Positions 22,798 to 35,570 of a DNA stretch of 64,000 bases are shown here, piece after piece. Position numbers and translations under genes: made by a program. Numbering within the stretch: position 1 is the first letter of the stretch; each line of letters opens with the position of its first letter. This DNA comes from Gentiana macrophylla (taxonomy: Eukaryota; Streptophyta; Magnoliopsida; Gentianales; Gentianaceae). The stretch covers positions 1 through 64,000 of the forward strand of contig JAOBSW010000290.1 of assembly GCA_026214975.1 (NCBI GenBank). The letters run 5' to 3'. The notes below the pieces were generated by a model. The model was not told where the DNA came from, did no database searches, and saw only the letters and a list, made by a program, of their open reading frames with translations.

Positions 22798-25700
22798 ATG
22801 GCAACAAAGGATGAAGTTCATATTGGAACCAGTCAAAGTGTAAGGGGATACATTACTGACTGCAACTCCACTGAGTTAGCCATCAATATTGGACGAAAAA
22901 TCAGACGGTTTGCTGGGCTTGAAGGCATTATAAACAGACGATTGGAACAAATCTCCTATGTCAGTGTGTTGGAATTCTGGAAAAACATAGTTATACGTAA
23001 AGGTGGAGAGGCCTTCACTACCACTGTGAATGGAAGAGAGATAGAAATTTCCTCAGACCTGCTGAGAAATTTATTTCATTTTGCACCTGGAAATGATGCT
23101 CCCACTAATCCAGAGGCAATGAATCTACCAAGGATAATTTTTGTGGAACAAATAAAGACAAACGATGCTATACCTTCAAGTTTAGGCATTAATGTGAAAC
23201 ATATTGGATTTGAGTACAATCTATTGAGCAAATTAATAGCCAAAACTATTTTGGGATTTGTTGGAAGTCTAGATACACTGTCTGGACCCAAAATAGACCT
23301 GATGATCATCATCTGCAGGAATATGATGTTTGAATCTACCAAGGATAATTTTTGTGGATCAAATAAAGACAAACGATGCTATACCTTCAAGTTTAGGCAT
23401 TAATGTGAAACATATTGGATTTGAGTACAATCTATTGAGCAAATTAATAGCCAAAACTATTTTGGGATTTGTTGGAAGTCTAGATACACTGTCTGGACCC
23501 AAAATAGACCTGATGATCATCATCTGCAGGAATATGAAGTTTGATTGGGCTGGATTTCTTGTACACTACATGAAGAAGGTGTTCACTGAAGATAGAGATG
23601 GTACAAGGAAATCAAAGGTCAAGCCTTTAGGCTTAATGATTCAAACCCTGCTGAATCACTTTCAGATACCTGATGTTTTATCTGAAAAGATTAATAAATC
23701 CAGATTCAAGCCATAAATTGCTATTCCTATCCCTGGTCTGGACTATGATGAAGATGTAGATGCTGAGGCTACTGAAAGTGATGGTAATGATGGAGATGGT
23801 GGTGTTGCTGGTGGTGAGCAGGTTAATAAAACTGACAAGCCTGCTGCACCCAAGAAGGTTGTTGAGAAAAGAAAGGCTGCTGATACAAGAAAAATAACAG
23901 AAATGTTAAAGACTAAGAGAACAAGGAAGCAAAGCAGCCTGATCGATGAGTGCATTTGAGGTCATTGAAGTTGAGATTCTTGACCTCTTTGTAGTTGCTA
24001 AGAAGGCTATTCTTTGAAATTTTGAAGGAGCAACAAAAGGAAGAAAGTAGAAAGAGGAAGTCTACTGAAGTTGAAGGTGAACCACTTTCAAAAAGAATGA
24101 AAGAGATTTCCAAGAAAAAGAAGCATGGCAAAGGAAAACAATTGAGGATTTTGGATTGTCAAAGAGAACAACAACAAGAGGAAGAAGTAGAAGAAGAATG
24201 AGAGGCTATTAAGGCTGAGCCCTTAACTATTATCAAGCCTACTGAGGATGTAGAGGTTGTTTCTGAGCAACTTGCTGGAGAGTCATATCAGACTACTGAA
24301 CCTGCACAAGTTGTTGTTCAGCAAATTTTTTAAGAACCACAAGCAGACTTACGTGTCTACACTGCTTGTGGAAGTGGAAAAGTTGGTACAAGACCACCAA
24401 GTCTTGCAATTGTTCGAGGGAAGAAGCGTCTACTGCTAACCTGTGATGAGCATATAAGTCGGGGGAACCAAGTGTAGTCTGAGGATGAAGGTAGTAGGGA
24501 CTAACATCCGACTGAAACCCTACTGACCTTGAGGCATCTCGTGGAAGAAACTTTGAATTTACTTGTTGAGACCTTTGGAGGTCGAGCAAGGTCTGGAACC
24601 GCTCTTAGAAGGTCATTGATGCCCTTTGAAAGGCGGAGAAAATGAAGAAAGAAGGGTATGTTGATCCGGAGCTCCTCTTTGGTGGCTGATAATTTCCAAT
24701 GGAAGTTTGGATTTTTTTAGAGACAAAAGCCAGCTGCAGAACCAATGACAGATTTTGAAGAATGGGCTTTTGATAAATTGGGAGTGGAAAATTTGCTGGA
24801 TCTGATTGATACCTCCTTACTGCAATTAAGGCTGATGGATCTATTTGATGATCAACAGAAAGAAGAGGGTATCAAGTTCAGGGATCCAAGAGGTGATAAT
24901 GATGACTCTTTATCATCTGATTCTGATGGTAATCACCCCTCTGGTCCAGGAGGAGTCAATGGAAGTGCTATGATTATTGAGCCAAATGTACAACAGTCTA
25001 CTGGAGCTGGATAGTCCACTGAGAGGCAACAAATTGAAGACATGAATGAAGATCTGGAGGATTTGACCATGGATGATTTGGAGGCACTAATATATGAAGG
25101 TGTAAATTTTTGTGCAAATAGTTTGGTTGGTGAGTCTGATGCTTTATTTGTTGCTGAACCTGTTGATCAACCAGAAGATCAGCAAGATGTGAATTTGGAT
25201 GATTAGAGGGTTCTTGATCTCGAGTGAACGGATGTCGATTCGAGAAGATTCAATTCAATATCAAAGCGTATTGACCTTTGAAGGAACCCTATCCAAAATC
25301 GGAAATACATCGAGAAGGATTGCCAATCTTTGAAGGATTTCAAGAAGAAAACATGATGAAATTCCTGCAATCCTTATGCAGGGTGTCTTCAGTCGAGAGA
25401 GCAAACAGTGGTGGCACAAAGATTGGATATGGTTATAGGATTTGAATGATCCCCACTATTGATTGAGGAGGTATAGGTTGCTGAGGTACAAACAACACCT
25501 GGACAAAGGTTGGAACAAACTTTGGGTTTGGAGAAAACCCCTGCTGTTGTTGTTAAAGAGGCTACTGTAGTGGAGCCTACTGAAGTCAAGACCACTATAG
25601 GGAAAGATGGTCAGCAGACTGCTGTTATTAATGAGGATGAGCAGCTGCTGGACTATGACTATAGTGATGAGGAGTTTCAAATGCCTGAAGAAGAACATGT

Positions 25701-26921
25701 TGATGATGATCCCCCACAGGAATTTGTACCTATCTTTGAAGAACCAGCTCTTGATCCTATTCTGGAGGAATTCCAAGGACCTAACCTGCTTTGGATTGGA
25801 TATGAGTTTTCTTGTGGTTATCGTGAGACAGAGGCAACAATATAATGTGGAAGAGCTCTCTTGATGGAGTCATTTTGAAGGAATGGTTGGTGGGGTACCA
25901 GTACATGTTTTGGAAGAGTTGAGGGGTATCGAAATGACATTGCAAACTTAAGGACTCAACTTGACGAGCGGGAGAGCGAGAGGTTTGATGATCTAATCAA
26001 TTTGGTGGAAAATAGAGGAGGACTCTGAAGCAGTTGCCTCAATATTACCTCCAATCAGTATGCTCTTCTTGACCTTACCTAGAAGTGAGTGGAATTAAGC
26101 AAGGAAATACCTTTGAAGGAGAAGTTTCTAAAAGATCAACTTGAAGCCATCCACGAAACTTAACAAACTTCTTTGAGGCACCAAAGCTCTTGAGGCTCTT
26201 TGGAACATCTCAACTCTTTGGATTGGATCCTAAACTTCTTGAGAGGATCAATCTGCTTGGAGCAAACTATGCAAGCAAGGATTACTGCAGTTGATACAGA
26301 AGCCAAATCATGGAGGGACAAGCTGAGTAATCTGGTTACCCACAGAGAGAGTGTTCATGGCCTTCTTTGTCTCGCTTTGTTGATGATGTCAATAAGGGGG
26401 AAGAGGGCCAAACAGCAGTAGCAAAAGAGGCTGCCAGAATCTTTAATAAGAAGAAATGGGAAGATGACAAAAATGCTTTCAGAGAGCCTGCACCTGGAAG
26501 ACTTCCACTCACTGATGATCTACTCAAAGAATACAAGAAGGTCTACTACAACAAGAGAAAACCTTACCAGGGCAAAGGTTTCCATGAGGGACTAAATTCC
26601 TTTCTGATACTCAAGTTCTGGGAAGCAAGAGTTAAAGCTTTGAGGGCTTCAAAGAGAGGTGGTAGAGGTGAAAGGAGTTTTCCTATCACAAATGCAAAGG
26701 AGTCACTTAATGAATTCAAAGAACTATACATGTGTTTGGGCTTTAGAGTAAATCAAATCAATCTCCTTTTACCTGAAGCATGGCATTGGTGGAAAGAAGT
26801 GAATCCTTACATTGACTTCTCACTGATTGAAAATGAATGGATGAGAGATATGATCAGAGAGATAAGAGCCTACCAAGAACAAGTGGAGAAGGCAAGGGAA
26901 GAAAGAGAAAGAACACAGTAG
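22798..26921 (+). pseudogene. Long extra ORF after pol in element A
   Basis: The ATG at 22798 follows a TATA box and leader. The N-terminal part (22798-23716) has S-Q-S-V-R-G-Y-I, N-G-R-E-I-E-I-S-S and D-W-A-G-F-L-V-H-Y-M-K-K-V, typical of proteins labelled 'putative plant transposon protein'. A 211-bp tandem duplication (23121-23542) shifts its frame. The middle is acidic, with a basic K-K-V-V-E-K-R-K-A-A-D-T-R-K (about 23855-23900). Further open segments are 24745-25014, 25510-25845 and 26367-26921, the last ending in a charged coiled-coil-like tail. If whole it would be about 1300 residues. It replaces the env-like position of Sireviruses, but I see no signal peptide or transmembrane segment. 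Function is unknown. Confidence 0.65.
23121..23542 (+). repeat. 211-bp tandem duplication in the extra ORF
   Basis: Two nearly identical copies, 23121-23331 and 23332-23542, each start GAATCTACCAAGGATAAT and end GCAGGAATATGA. Because 211 is not a multiple of 3, the second copy is in another frame and the ORF is broken. Confidence 0.93.
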
Positions 26922-27009
26922 ATCAGCATACATTATCTATTTTATCTTTTGCTGATTCTAGACTGTAATATCTTTGAACAAATGATTATAATGAGATATG
27001 ACTGGAATT

Positions 27010-28426
27010 TGTTATAGAGCAAAGGCAAAAATATGTCTAGATCAAATGTATAGGTTAATTAGAGTTTGATCTTTGTATAGGTTTGGTCAAACAAGCACTG
27101 TAAAGGTCAGCTGACTTACATCAGCAGACTAGTCTAGATCAATAGGGTAGCTAGGTCAGTAGACTTATCAGGAACCTCTTGAAGACCGAAAAGGTGAGGG
27201 TCAAAATCGATTATTGAAGGCTAAGGGATCAAACTTAGTAATTAAAGTCAAGGATATGGAATCGAAATTAGGAAGTCTGTGATGACCTAAAGCGATTACA
27301 TATACCTTTATGTATAAGGTCTAAGTTCCATAAGTTGGATGGTGATTGGAACTTAGTTATTTGCAAAAAGGTGTAATCTAACTTCATAAATAAAAGTTAG
27401 ATAAAAGATAGTTAGCAAAATATTGATCAGCTAACTAATAAATATATCAGCAGACTTATTATCTCAGGAACCTGCTGATATACATACATCGAATTATTCA
27501 AAGGTTACATTGGAAGATTACATGGATGAGGACAGCCAACAACCTCTGATTTATCAAATAAATCAATGGTTGAGATTAAAAGGACGTTGGGATGATTCAT
27601 GATTTTATCCAATGGATACAAGTCAAAGGATGGACAGACTGCATTCTGTCAAAAAGTAGTCTGACTGTGTCAGTACTATGAACAGTGACATAAAGCAAGT
27701 CAAATGGGATAAAATCTGAAACGGCTACATTTGAATTTCAAATACAAGTCACAAGGACTCCTACCTATAAATAGAGGACTTCATATTCAGATAAGAATAA
27801 TGAACATTAAGAGAAAAATACAGATAATTCTGAGCTTCGATTTCTGATCAAGAAAAACACCCTGCTGACCCTACTGAGCTTAAAGCTACTAATTCAGAGA
27901 AAATCTTCAAGTGTAATCTGTATTGAAGCTACATCAAGTTTACACACTTGAAGACTGCAAGTTGCTAATCATATCACACTGATCAAGCTGCTGCAACTGA
28001 ATCATTTACTTGATTCAAACTTTCTTTTGCAAGATATCTGTTGAAGACAGTGAAGCAAATCTGTGTGAAAGACTGTTGTTTGTGGTGGAGCTGGTGAAGA
28101 GGCAATCCTAACCTTCAAGGACCAGTTGAAGACTTTGGAGCAGCAATCCTACCTGTTCCCAGTTTTTAGTTTGTGAAGCCAGCGCTATTGGTGAAGGACA
28201 AACACCTTCGGGATTTTTGTAACAGCTATCTCAAGAATCTCTACAGTGAATTACCTCCAACATCACGGGAGAAGAGTGGGTGCGACAGGATTACACCACT
28301 GGAACCACTATAGAATCGCCTACTTACTTTCTACACTTACATTCTACATTTAATTTATTATACACATCAACCTCACTGAATCTAGCAAGCGATTTCACAC
28401 ACAGACACTCTTGAGTATCTAATCAT
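27010..28426 (+). repeat. 3' LTR of element A, first part
   Basis: It matches the 5' LTR from TGTTATAGAGCAAAGG on, with TATA at 27766. It is cut at 28426 by element B and resumes at 42561. The first ~40 bp of the LTR are not clearly recognisable (26970-27009 is only weakly similar), and no polypurine tract is visible before it. Confidence 0.85.
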
Positions 28427-31402
28427 TGTTGGATCGAACAGCGCAATAAATACTCTCAGGAGGGGGTGAATAGAGTATTATACCCTTTTAAAAATTCTTC
28501 TAACCACTTTTAAAACACTTATGCAGATTGAAAACAACACGGTGGTTATGAGTCAAAATCGGAGTATACACTTAACTTAGTTCGGTTAATGAACCTGGCG
28601 GAAGATCTAGTTTCAATTAACCAAAGGAACCTAAGTTAACTTGATTGATATCTTTCTAATCGAATTCAGTTTGTTAAGATAAGAGACTGTGATAGCAAAA
28701 CCGAAACTTATATCAATAGATTCTCTGCGAGTTGAACACTTAACCAAAATCGAATAGCAAACTTGCAGATTCAGATTTTAAGTTATTAGCCTACAACATG
28801 CAGATTCTAAGTGTTTAAACAATAACAGAATTGTAGATTCAGTTTTATCTTGTTTAAGCCTAAGACATGCAATTCTAAGGTGTGTATCAAAATAATAAAC
28901 TACCAAAGCACATATGTGTGATCTATAAAAGATCACACACACACACAAAGGTTTCACTAGATATAGCTTGAGTCTTGTACAAAATACAAAAGAGAGAAAA
29001 TTTCAACACACTCACCAGAGAGTACTTACAAAGAATCTTTGCTTGGATTCTTGAACACGAACTTCGACTCCGTGAATTCGTAACCCGGATTCAAACCGTG
29101 AAACCCGTATCTCGTGAGGACCGAACCAGAATCGGCTGAACCACGGCTTGGACCCGGTTGTGCCCTTGTTATTGCTCCTCAATAACAAGTGGAGAACCCT
29201 CTTTGCTACAACAAAGACTCACTAACAATAACCTTTAGAGCTACACTCTACACTCACACTCACTTTTCTTTGACACTCAATAAAGCGAAAGGGTTTACAA
29301 TACAAGTGCTCGAGAAAATAAGAGATAGAAGTTAGTAAAGAATGTTGACTTGAGGAGAGGGTCGTTACGAATTTTGAAGTGGTTGAGGTAGTGTAAATAT
29401 ACTACTCAATTATTTTCCAGATGGCTTATGCAAATAGAAGCGATCGACTTAGTAGTCTGACTTTTGTCTTTTTAATCCAACGGTCCATTTAGCTTTTACA
29501 GTCTGACTTTGTAGTCCAACTTTGCAGAAGCATCTTTTGCATCCAATGGCTCTTTTGAGTTGTACTAAAGTGACTGCACACTTGACAACAACATTAAATC
29601 TGTGGATGTAAATAAAGTGGTGCAGAGAGAGCTAAGCATGATCATATAGAGTCTTGAGAAGAACAAAATGTGTCACATGGAAGAAAGAGAGGGTGACACA
29701 TTGATCAAGATAAGCACATGGCTCAAGATACACATACCAATACAAGAAATAATAGATCTAGAAAATAATATATATATATATATATTAATGCTTAATTCCA
29801 TGTATTATCCTAAACGATGTACACATAAAATATCTGTATATATAATATAGTCATGCAGTCATGCGTTGCAAATAATGAGAAGGTTTATCCAAGATTTAAA
29901 CAAACACAAGATACTATTTATCAAGCATACAGCATATGTTATATATTGCAACCTATAAAAGAAATAAATATACAGACAGATTCACCAAGTATCACAACAA
30001 CAACAAAAAAAAAAAAAAAAAACGTATGTAAGTATTTATCATTTTAGCATGCGATATAGACCATACAATTTACAAACCATTGACTCATATTAAAAAGTCT
30101 TTCACTTTCCCATTTATCACAAATACAAATAGTTGCAAAGCATTAACAAAACTCAAGTCTTTATATAATGTGATGTACAGACAATATAGTTTAAAACATG
30201 CAAAATCGAAACAAACCAAAAAGGACAAAACCTGGACCTCTTTTTGAATAAAATCCGAAACTAATAAAACTGATTATTAAAACCAAACTTAAGTCTACAA
30301 ACATCATTAATGAAATAAGCATGTTTTAACACGAGAGATTAGCGAGGATTTGATTTCTTGAGCATTTAGAGAGACAAAGATCAAAGCATGCAAAATCCGA
30401 TTTTGATCTAAAAGCGGATTAACAGATAAAACATAGATTGCGATCAACAAAATAGATCTCGAAGAAAGATTAGGATCGGATCCTTTGAGCTTTGGACAAG
30501 CGATGCGGTTGATTGGAGAAATGCACAAGCTAACACATGATTAAGTCATATTTCATAAAAGGACTAGTAAAGATCAAAGCTTTACCACGATTGCCTCAGA
30601 TTAGAGAAGATTGGGCATGCATTTTCTTTGATTAAAGATTTAGGCATATTAATTACTAAAATATTAAATCTTTACCACTCAGATTTGACAAAAAGGCCCT
30701 CAGAACTGAAATAGACAAACAGACAAAATAAAACTTAATTCGAACATAAAAAGTAAAGGAGGACTTCCCTGAATAGCAGATTCACGAGTTGAGGGTTTGA
30801 TTTGGACATCATAGGCCTCAGAAATTTGTCATCATCGGCCTCAGCTATGATGTCAGGTTCATCACCGGAGCCTCTCTACCTTCACGGACCACCTTGGCTT
30901 GAGCGGGCAAATGACTCAAGCAAGCCGACAAGACCGATTCGCAAGGAGTCCAGGAGTTCTGAGAGAGCTTTTGTGAGAATCATTTCAGAGAGAAAGCGAT
31001 TAAGAAATTTTCTCAAGAAGCTATTTTGGGTGAGAGAAGAGAGAGTGAAACCATTTCGATTTCTTCAATAGAAGAAGAAAGACATGGAAGAGGAAAGAAA
31101 GCAGAGAAATGTTGGGAGCCTTTTCAGATTGTTGAAGAATTGAAATGAAAAGGACGGTTATGAGGTAGTGGGTAATAGAAACGAGAAGATGGAGTAGTTA
31201 CGAGGCAGCTTCTTGAAACTTTCTAGGAGGCAAAACAAGGGGCGGTACATGGTTTTGGTTTTATGGAAAAGATGGGTTTTGTGATATAATAATAAGTAAT
31301 ATAATTAGGTATAGGAGATAGCTGGGCCAAAAATAAATTGGGATAAAAATGATATAAAAAAAAAGAAAAGGCTGTGGGTGAAGAAAGTAGCTGGCCGACA
31401 TT

Positions 31403-31438
<36 letters not shown>

Positions 31439-31935
31439 ATATATGTAGTAAAAGTAATATATGTAGTAAAAATAATATATGTAGAAATATACAGTATTAT
31501 TTATATATAATACTAGAGGTAATGACAAATATAAAACAATGATGATATAATATAATAGAATGTCTTATGTCACATTATAAGATAAATGTTATGTCATAAT
31601 TAAAATCATTTGACACATTTACAAAATTTGATCTTTTAATATGACACACGTACACTTAGATAAAATACTTATAGAGCAATTTGTGTGACATATAAAAATT
31701 GATAGAATTGAAACCAATGTGACACACTCAAAATATTGATCAAATAATTATAGCATCAAAAGATATTTTAGTCACATATAAAATATGGAAATTAAACTTG
31801 ATGTGATTTGATTATTTTCAAACACATGTCACTTAGGATAAAGACATTTAGTGACATAGTTAATTGTAGAGTAATTATGAGATATATCCCAAAATAAATA
31901 TATTTTGAAATACTTCAACACAAAATACTCAACCA
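28427..31935 (-). repeat. 3' LTR of element B (left copy)
   Basis: This 3.5-kb LTR is non-coding and has (TA)n tracts at 29767-29785 and 31406-31436. It is nearly identical to 35585-42555 outside the Helitron. Differences are mostly CAG/CTG against CG-type triplets and TA-repeat length. Confidence 0.88.
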
Positions 31936-31948
31936 TTCTCCCCCTTTG
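31936..31948 (-). other. Polypurine tract of element B
   Basis: On the minus strand CAAAGGGGGAGAA sits directly before the 3' LTR, the expected plus-strand primer. Confidence 0.7.
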
Positions 31949-32392
31949 ATTATTTTCAAAATATCTCATTTAAAACTTTATTTTGGGGTAAGCTCCCCCT
32001 ACAAATGGGCTTTAATTTAAACATAAGCTCCCCCTTAATAAAACATTTCTAACTTATCAAAATAAGTTTTATTATTTTGTTACATATCTCTCCCCCTTAG
32101 TTTGAAAATTAATCAAGGGCTTAAAACATAGGAGAGATTAAAAAAAATATACTTGTTTAAAATACGTAATTATCACAAAGTACTTGACAATTAGGCCTTA
32201 GGAGGGGTAAATAAAAAGGTAAAAGGATTGGAGGTAAGGATCAAAGGAAGGAAATGAAAGGAATATAATATCAAGAATGATACCAAAAGAGGTTGAGTAA
32301 TGGTAAGAGATTGATGCCAAAGACTTTTGTATATACCAAAATGTTGTCAATAAATCCTGCAAAACAAGAAATAAGAGACTATGGTACCCTTT
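31949..32392 (-). other. Non-coding internal stretch of element B
   Basis: It holds repeated CTCCCCCT blocks (31940-32100) and, at 32357-32382, a minus-strand tract TCTCTTATTTCTTGTTTTGCAG just after the gag stop. No pol remnant is recognised. Confidence 0.55.
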
Positions 32393-33980
32393 TTATACTT
32401 TGGGTCCTTGAGAATTAGTCAACATGGATTTAGGAACCCAAATTTGCTTAATTTTGGATCCTTGTGTACTAACAAGAGAAGACTTTGGTACCCAAACTTT
32501 CCTAACTTTAGTTTTATGAACAAAAGTACTAGAACCATGGGTTCTAAAATGATGTCCATAAGATCTAAAAGGAGGACTGTGTGGGAAATGCTGAAAATAT
32601 GAAGGGTGAGCATGCTGAAAATGAGATGCATGATGATGATGATATGGTGTGTGATGTGAGGGCTGCCAATAGTGACATTTGGTAGCTTGTGGTGTATAAG
32701 AATGCTGGATATGTGTATGAGAAGGTGTATGATACCTAGGAGCATAATGTCTATATGAATGCACATTCCTAGAAGCATGAGAACTAGATGAATGATATGT
32801 CTTAGGAGCATATTGTCTAAAAGATGATGAATGACTCTTATTTGCATGATATCTAGGGGCTGCATTTTCAGTTTGATGAAAGTTGTGTCTAGGAGTGAAG
32901 TTCCTAAAGCCCCTTCTATCATACTGAAAAGCATGGTGATTCCTAGAAGTATGATTTCTAGGTGAATGACGTGGTGTGTGTGAATCAGCCTCAGGCTGTG
33001 ATGCAGTGATCGAAGGTGTTTGAAATGGTGAAGATGATGATTCTTGTGCAACAAAAACAGATTTTGATTTGAAGAAAATAGAGGGCTGAATTTCAGGGAC
33101 TGGTTCTTTGCCCTTTCTATCTTTATTAAAAGATTTAGGACTTGGAGCAGTTTGATATTGAGAATCCTTAAGAGATGAGGATTAGTGTTCACTCATTAGA
33201 GCTATTTTTGATTCTTGAATGATCTTTTTGAACACATTTCTCTCAAGACTTAAGGCTTCAATATCAGCCTATAACTTTAAAACTTTATGTTTTAATCGAG
33301 CTTCTTGAGTTGAAAATTTAAGTTCAAGCTCACTAGATGAATTGATTAAGGAACAAATAAAATTATCTTTATCACTTAGTTCCTTTTTAAGATGCATAAC
33401 TTCACATTTTAACTTAAAATTTTCACTTGTTAAAGCGAGAAAATGTGAAGTTAGCTTTATTACCTCACATTCGAGAATTTGTTTGAAGAATCTTGTGATG
33501 ATTCAAACAATATTTTCGAAGCTTGATCTTTGGAATCTTGAGATTGAGGATGAAATGACTCGGAATCGAATCGGTTTGAGGCGACATTGCAGGTGAAGTG
33601 TATTTCCAAAGAATCGGGTGATTGGCGCGATGATCGAGTTGAATATTGGACTTTGAAACAAAGAATTTGGTTCAACAATATGTTCAACAGACTGTTTTGC
33701 TCATATTCGAGAATAGCTTTGAGCAAACATCACGCATTGATGAGTACATTTAGCAAAACATTCAAAGAAGAGGCGCTTTCTTTGAAATTCAGTTTCGATG
33801 AAGATTCAACAACAACGGATCGATTTTTGTAATTTTGGTTGAGTAGAGAACTCGAAAAAGCAGCGGTACATCAAGCTATTGATCATGTAAAAAAGAGGAT
33901 GATGCAGCAGATTTGTCTTTATTGTATTGTGAACGCATGAAACATCTAAACAGCTTGTAAAAAGCTCGGTCATCGAATCA
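32393..33980 (-). pseudogene. C-terminal half of element B gag, frame-broken
   Basis: From about 33980 to 33200 the minus strand is Glu/Lys/Leu-rich and coiled-coil-like, but split by frame shifts in a stretch poor in CAG/CTG. From 33180 to 32393 one frame is open: S-L-K-D-S-Q-Y-Q-T-A-P-S-P-K-S-F, then a Ser/His/Tyr-rich region with K-C-H-Y-W (possibly a decayed zinc knuckle), then two I/V-W-V-P-K-S repeats typical of the end of copia gag. It stops at TAA. The longer overlapping 257-residue Leu/Ile/His-rich frame (32419-33192) is its shadow. Confidence 0.65.
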
Positions 33981-33984
33981 TAAA

Positions 33985-34761
33985 TCACTCACTCACGCCA
34001 ACCGAAAGATCTGATTCAGATTTAGATTCATAACTCGAGCTGTTGGATTCAGATTCAGGATATTTTAAAACAGTTTTTGAAGAACTAGAAGTCTCAGTAT
34101 TAGACTGTTTATGAGACAGCATAGTCATCTCATGAACAAGAGCTAATTCCACAAGATCTCCTATGTGAAAATCGTTTGGATCTTTTTCTTCTTTAATGAA
34201 TGAGACGAAGGAAGTCCATTCAGGACTTAGACTTCTTAAAAACTTTCTAAGAATCTCTATTTCAGAAAATTGTTTTCCTAAAGATTTCAAGGTGCCAATA
34301 ATTAAAGAAAATCTGGAAAACATGTCATTGACTGACTCATTAGGACTCATTTGGAAATAAATATATGAATGCATGAGTTCATTTATTCTTTGGGACGGGT
34401 CTGATTTATCATGTATCTTTTTCAATGTATCCCACACTTCTTTTGCAGTTGTACATGAACAAACAGACCGTCTTTCAGAAGGACCAAGAGAGTTAACAAG
34501 GATGGCCATAGCTCTAGAATTTCGATAAGCTATAAGCTCATCTTGTTCCAAAGCTTTTCCATTTTTGTCAACCTCAAATCCAGCTGAATTAGAAATGCAA
34601 AGACCGTCCTCTACAATAAACCATAGATGTAGGTCTAAGCTTTCTAAGAAAGTCTTCATTTTATTCTTCCAAACAGCATACCTTGTTCCATCAAAGAAAG
34701 GTGGTCTTTGACCAAACACTTCTTCTTTTCCAGGATCATAGGTATACAATTTAGAGGCCAT
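33985..34761 (-). CDS. gag N-terminal part of element B
   Basis: An intact 258-codon frame on the minus strand. It begins M-A-S-K-L-Y and has P-F-F-D-G-T-R-Y-A-V-W-K-N-K-M, the DUF4219-like copia gag start. It continues with A-K-E-V-W-D-T-L-K-K-I-H, F-S-R-F-S-L-I-I-G-T-L-K-S-L-G, and I-L-R-K-F-L-R-S-L-S-P-E-W (UBN2 capsid region). It ends after a Ser/Glu-rich stretch. The stop at 33985 lies where CTG/CAG-type damage begins, so the true gag probably continues into 33980-32393. It would build the particle, using enzymes supplied by another element. Confidence 0.85.
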   Translation of the reverse strand: MASKLYTYDPGKEEVFGQRPPFFDGTRYAVWKNKMKTFLESLDLHLWFIVEDGLCISNSAGFEVDKNGKALEQDELIAYRNSRAMAILVNSLGPSERRSVCSCTTAKEVWDTLKKIHDKSDPSQRINELMHSYIYFQMSPNESVNDMFSRFSLIIGTLKSLGKQFSEIEILRKFLRSLSPEWTSFVSFIKEEKDPNDFHIGDLVELALVHEMTMLSHKQSNTETSSSSKTVLKYPESESNSSSYESKSESDLSVGVSE

Positions 34762-35570
34762 AAATGAAGAGTTAAAAAAAGGTTTAAGGTGAATGTAGTG
34801 TACAATTCACAATGCAGATTTACAAATGCTGTATGAGTCCAAACAAATCAAAATGACACAGATTTTCAGAAAGACTTTGACTGTTGTGCACAGAAGTGTA
34901 GAGGTGAAGATGTGCAGTGACTGTGTGTAACAATCAGTGAGATAAACTTTCAGCCGTAAGTTTTTATTAAACTTTGAAAATCTGGGCTGTAAAAAAAATT
35001 CAGGATTAGGCGAAAAGTTGCAGCGAATTTTGGGCCTTGGCCCAACAAAAATCTGAACCTAAAACTTTGCAGGTGAATCGAATTGGGTAGCCCTGCAAAC
35101 TACCAAGCTCACAAGACAAGTGTAAAATATCACAGTGTAATACAAAAATAAAATTAAGCTCATACACTTGATAAAACACACAGATTCAGCACTGATCAAC
35201 AGATAGCCACAGAATTTTCAGATTCAGCAAACACTTGCAGATATAGTCACAGAATCAGCACTTAGCCACAGCAACTTCACACAAACTTTCAGCAATACTA
35301 ATTCAGATAGACGGTGTTCATCACATATATTCAAATACTGCAGCTCAAGCAAGATTCAGCAAATTAAGCACTTATCACAAAAATCTGATCCAGCACACAG
35401 AACTTGCAACACAAACAGATTATATCAATTTAACCACAGAATCAGCAAGTTTCAGCTATCACAAAAAGAAACTCAACAAACTCTATCAGCAAACAAAGCG
35501 TCTGTAAATCGATCAAGCTGGTGACTGTTACGATCTGAATGTAAGGCGATATCGGCAAGGTCAAAACCAA

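Noticed and set aside
22683..26921. Envelope gene of an endogenous retrovirus-like element
   Set aside because: The position is env-like, but there is no signal peptide, no transmembrane segment and no furin-like site. The residues are mostly acidic or basic, so I call it only an extra ORF.
32419..33192. 257-residue minus-strand ORF, Leu/Ile/His-rich
   Set aside because: It overlaps the true gag frame of element B, which has the W-V-P-K repeats and Ser/Pro-rich composition. The long frame is its shadow.
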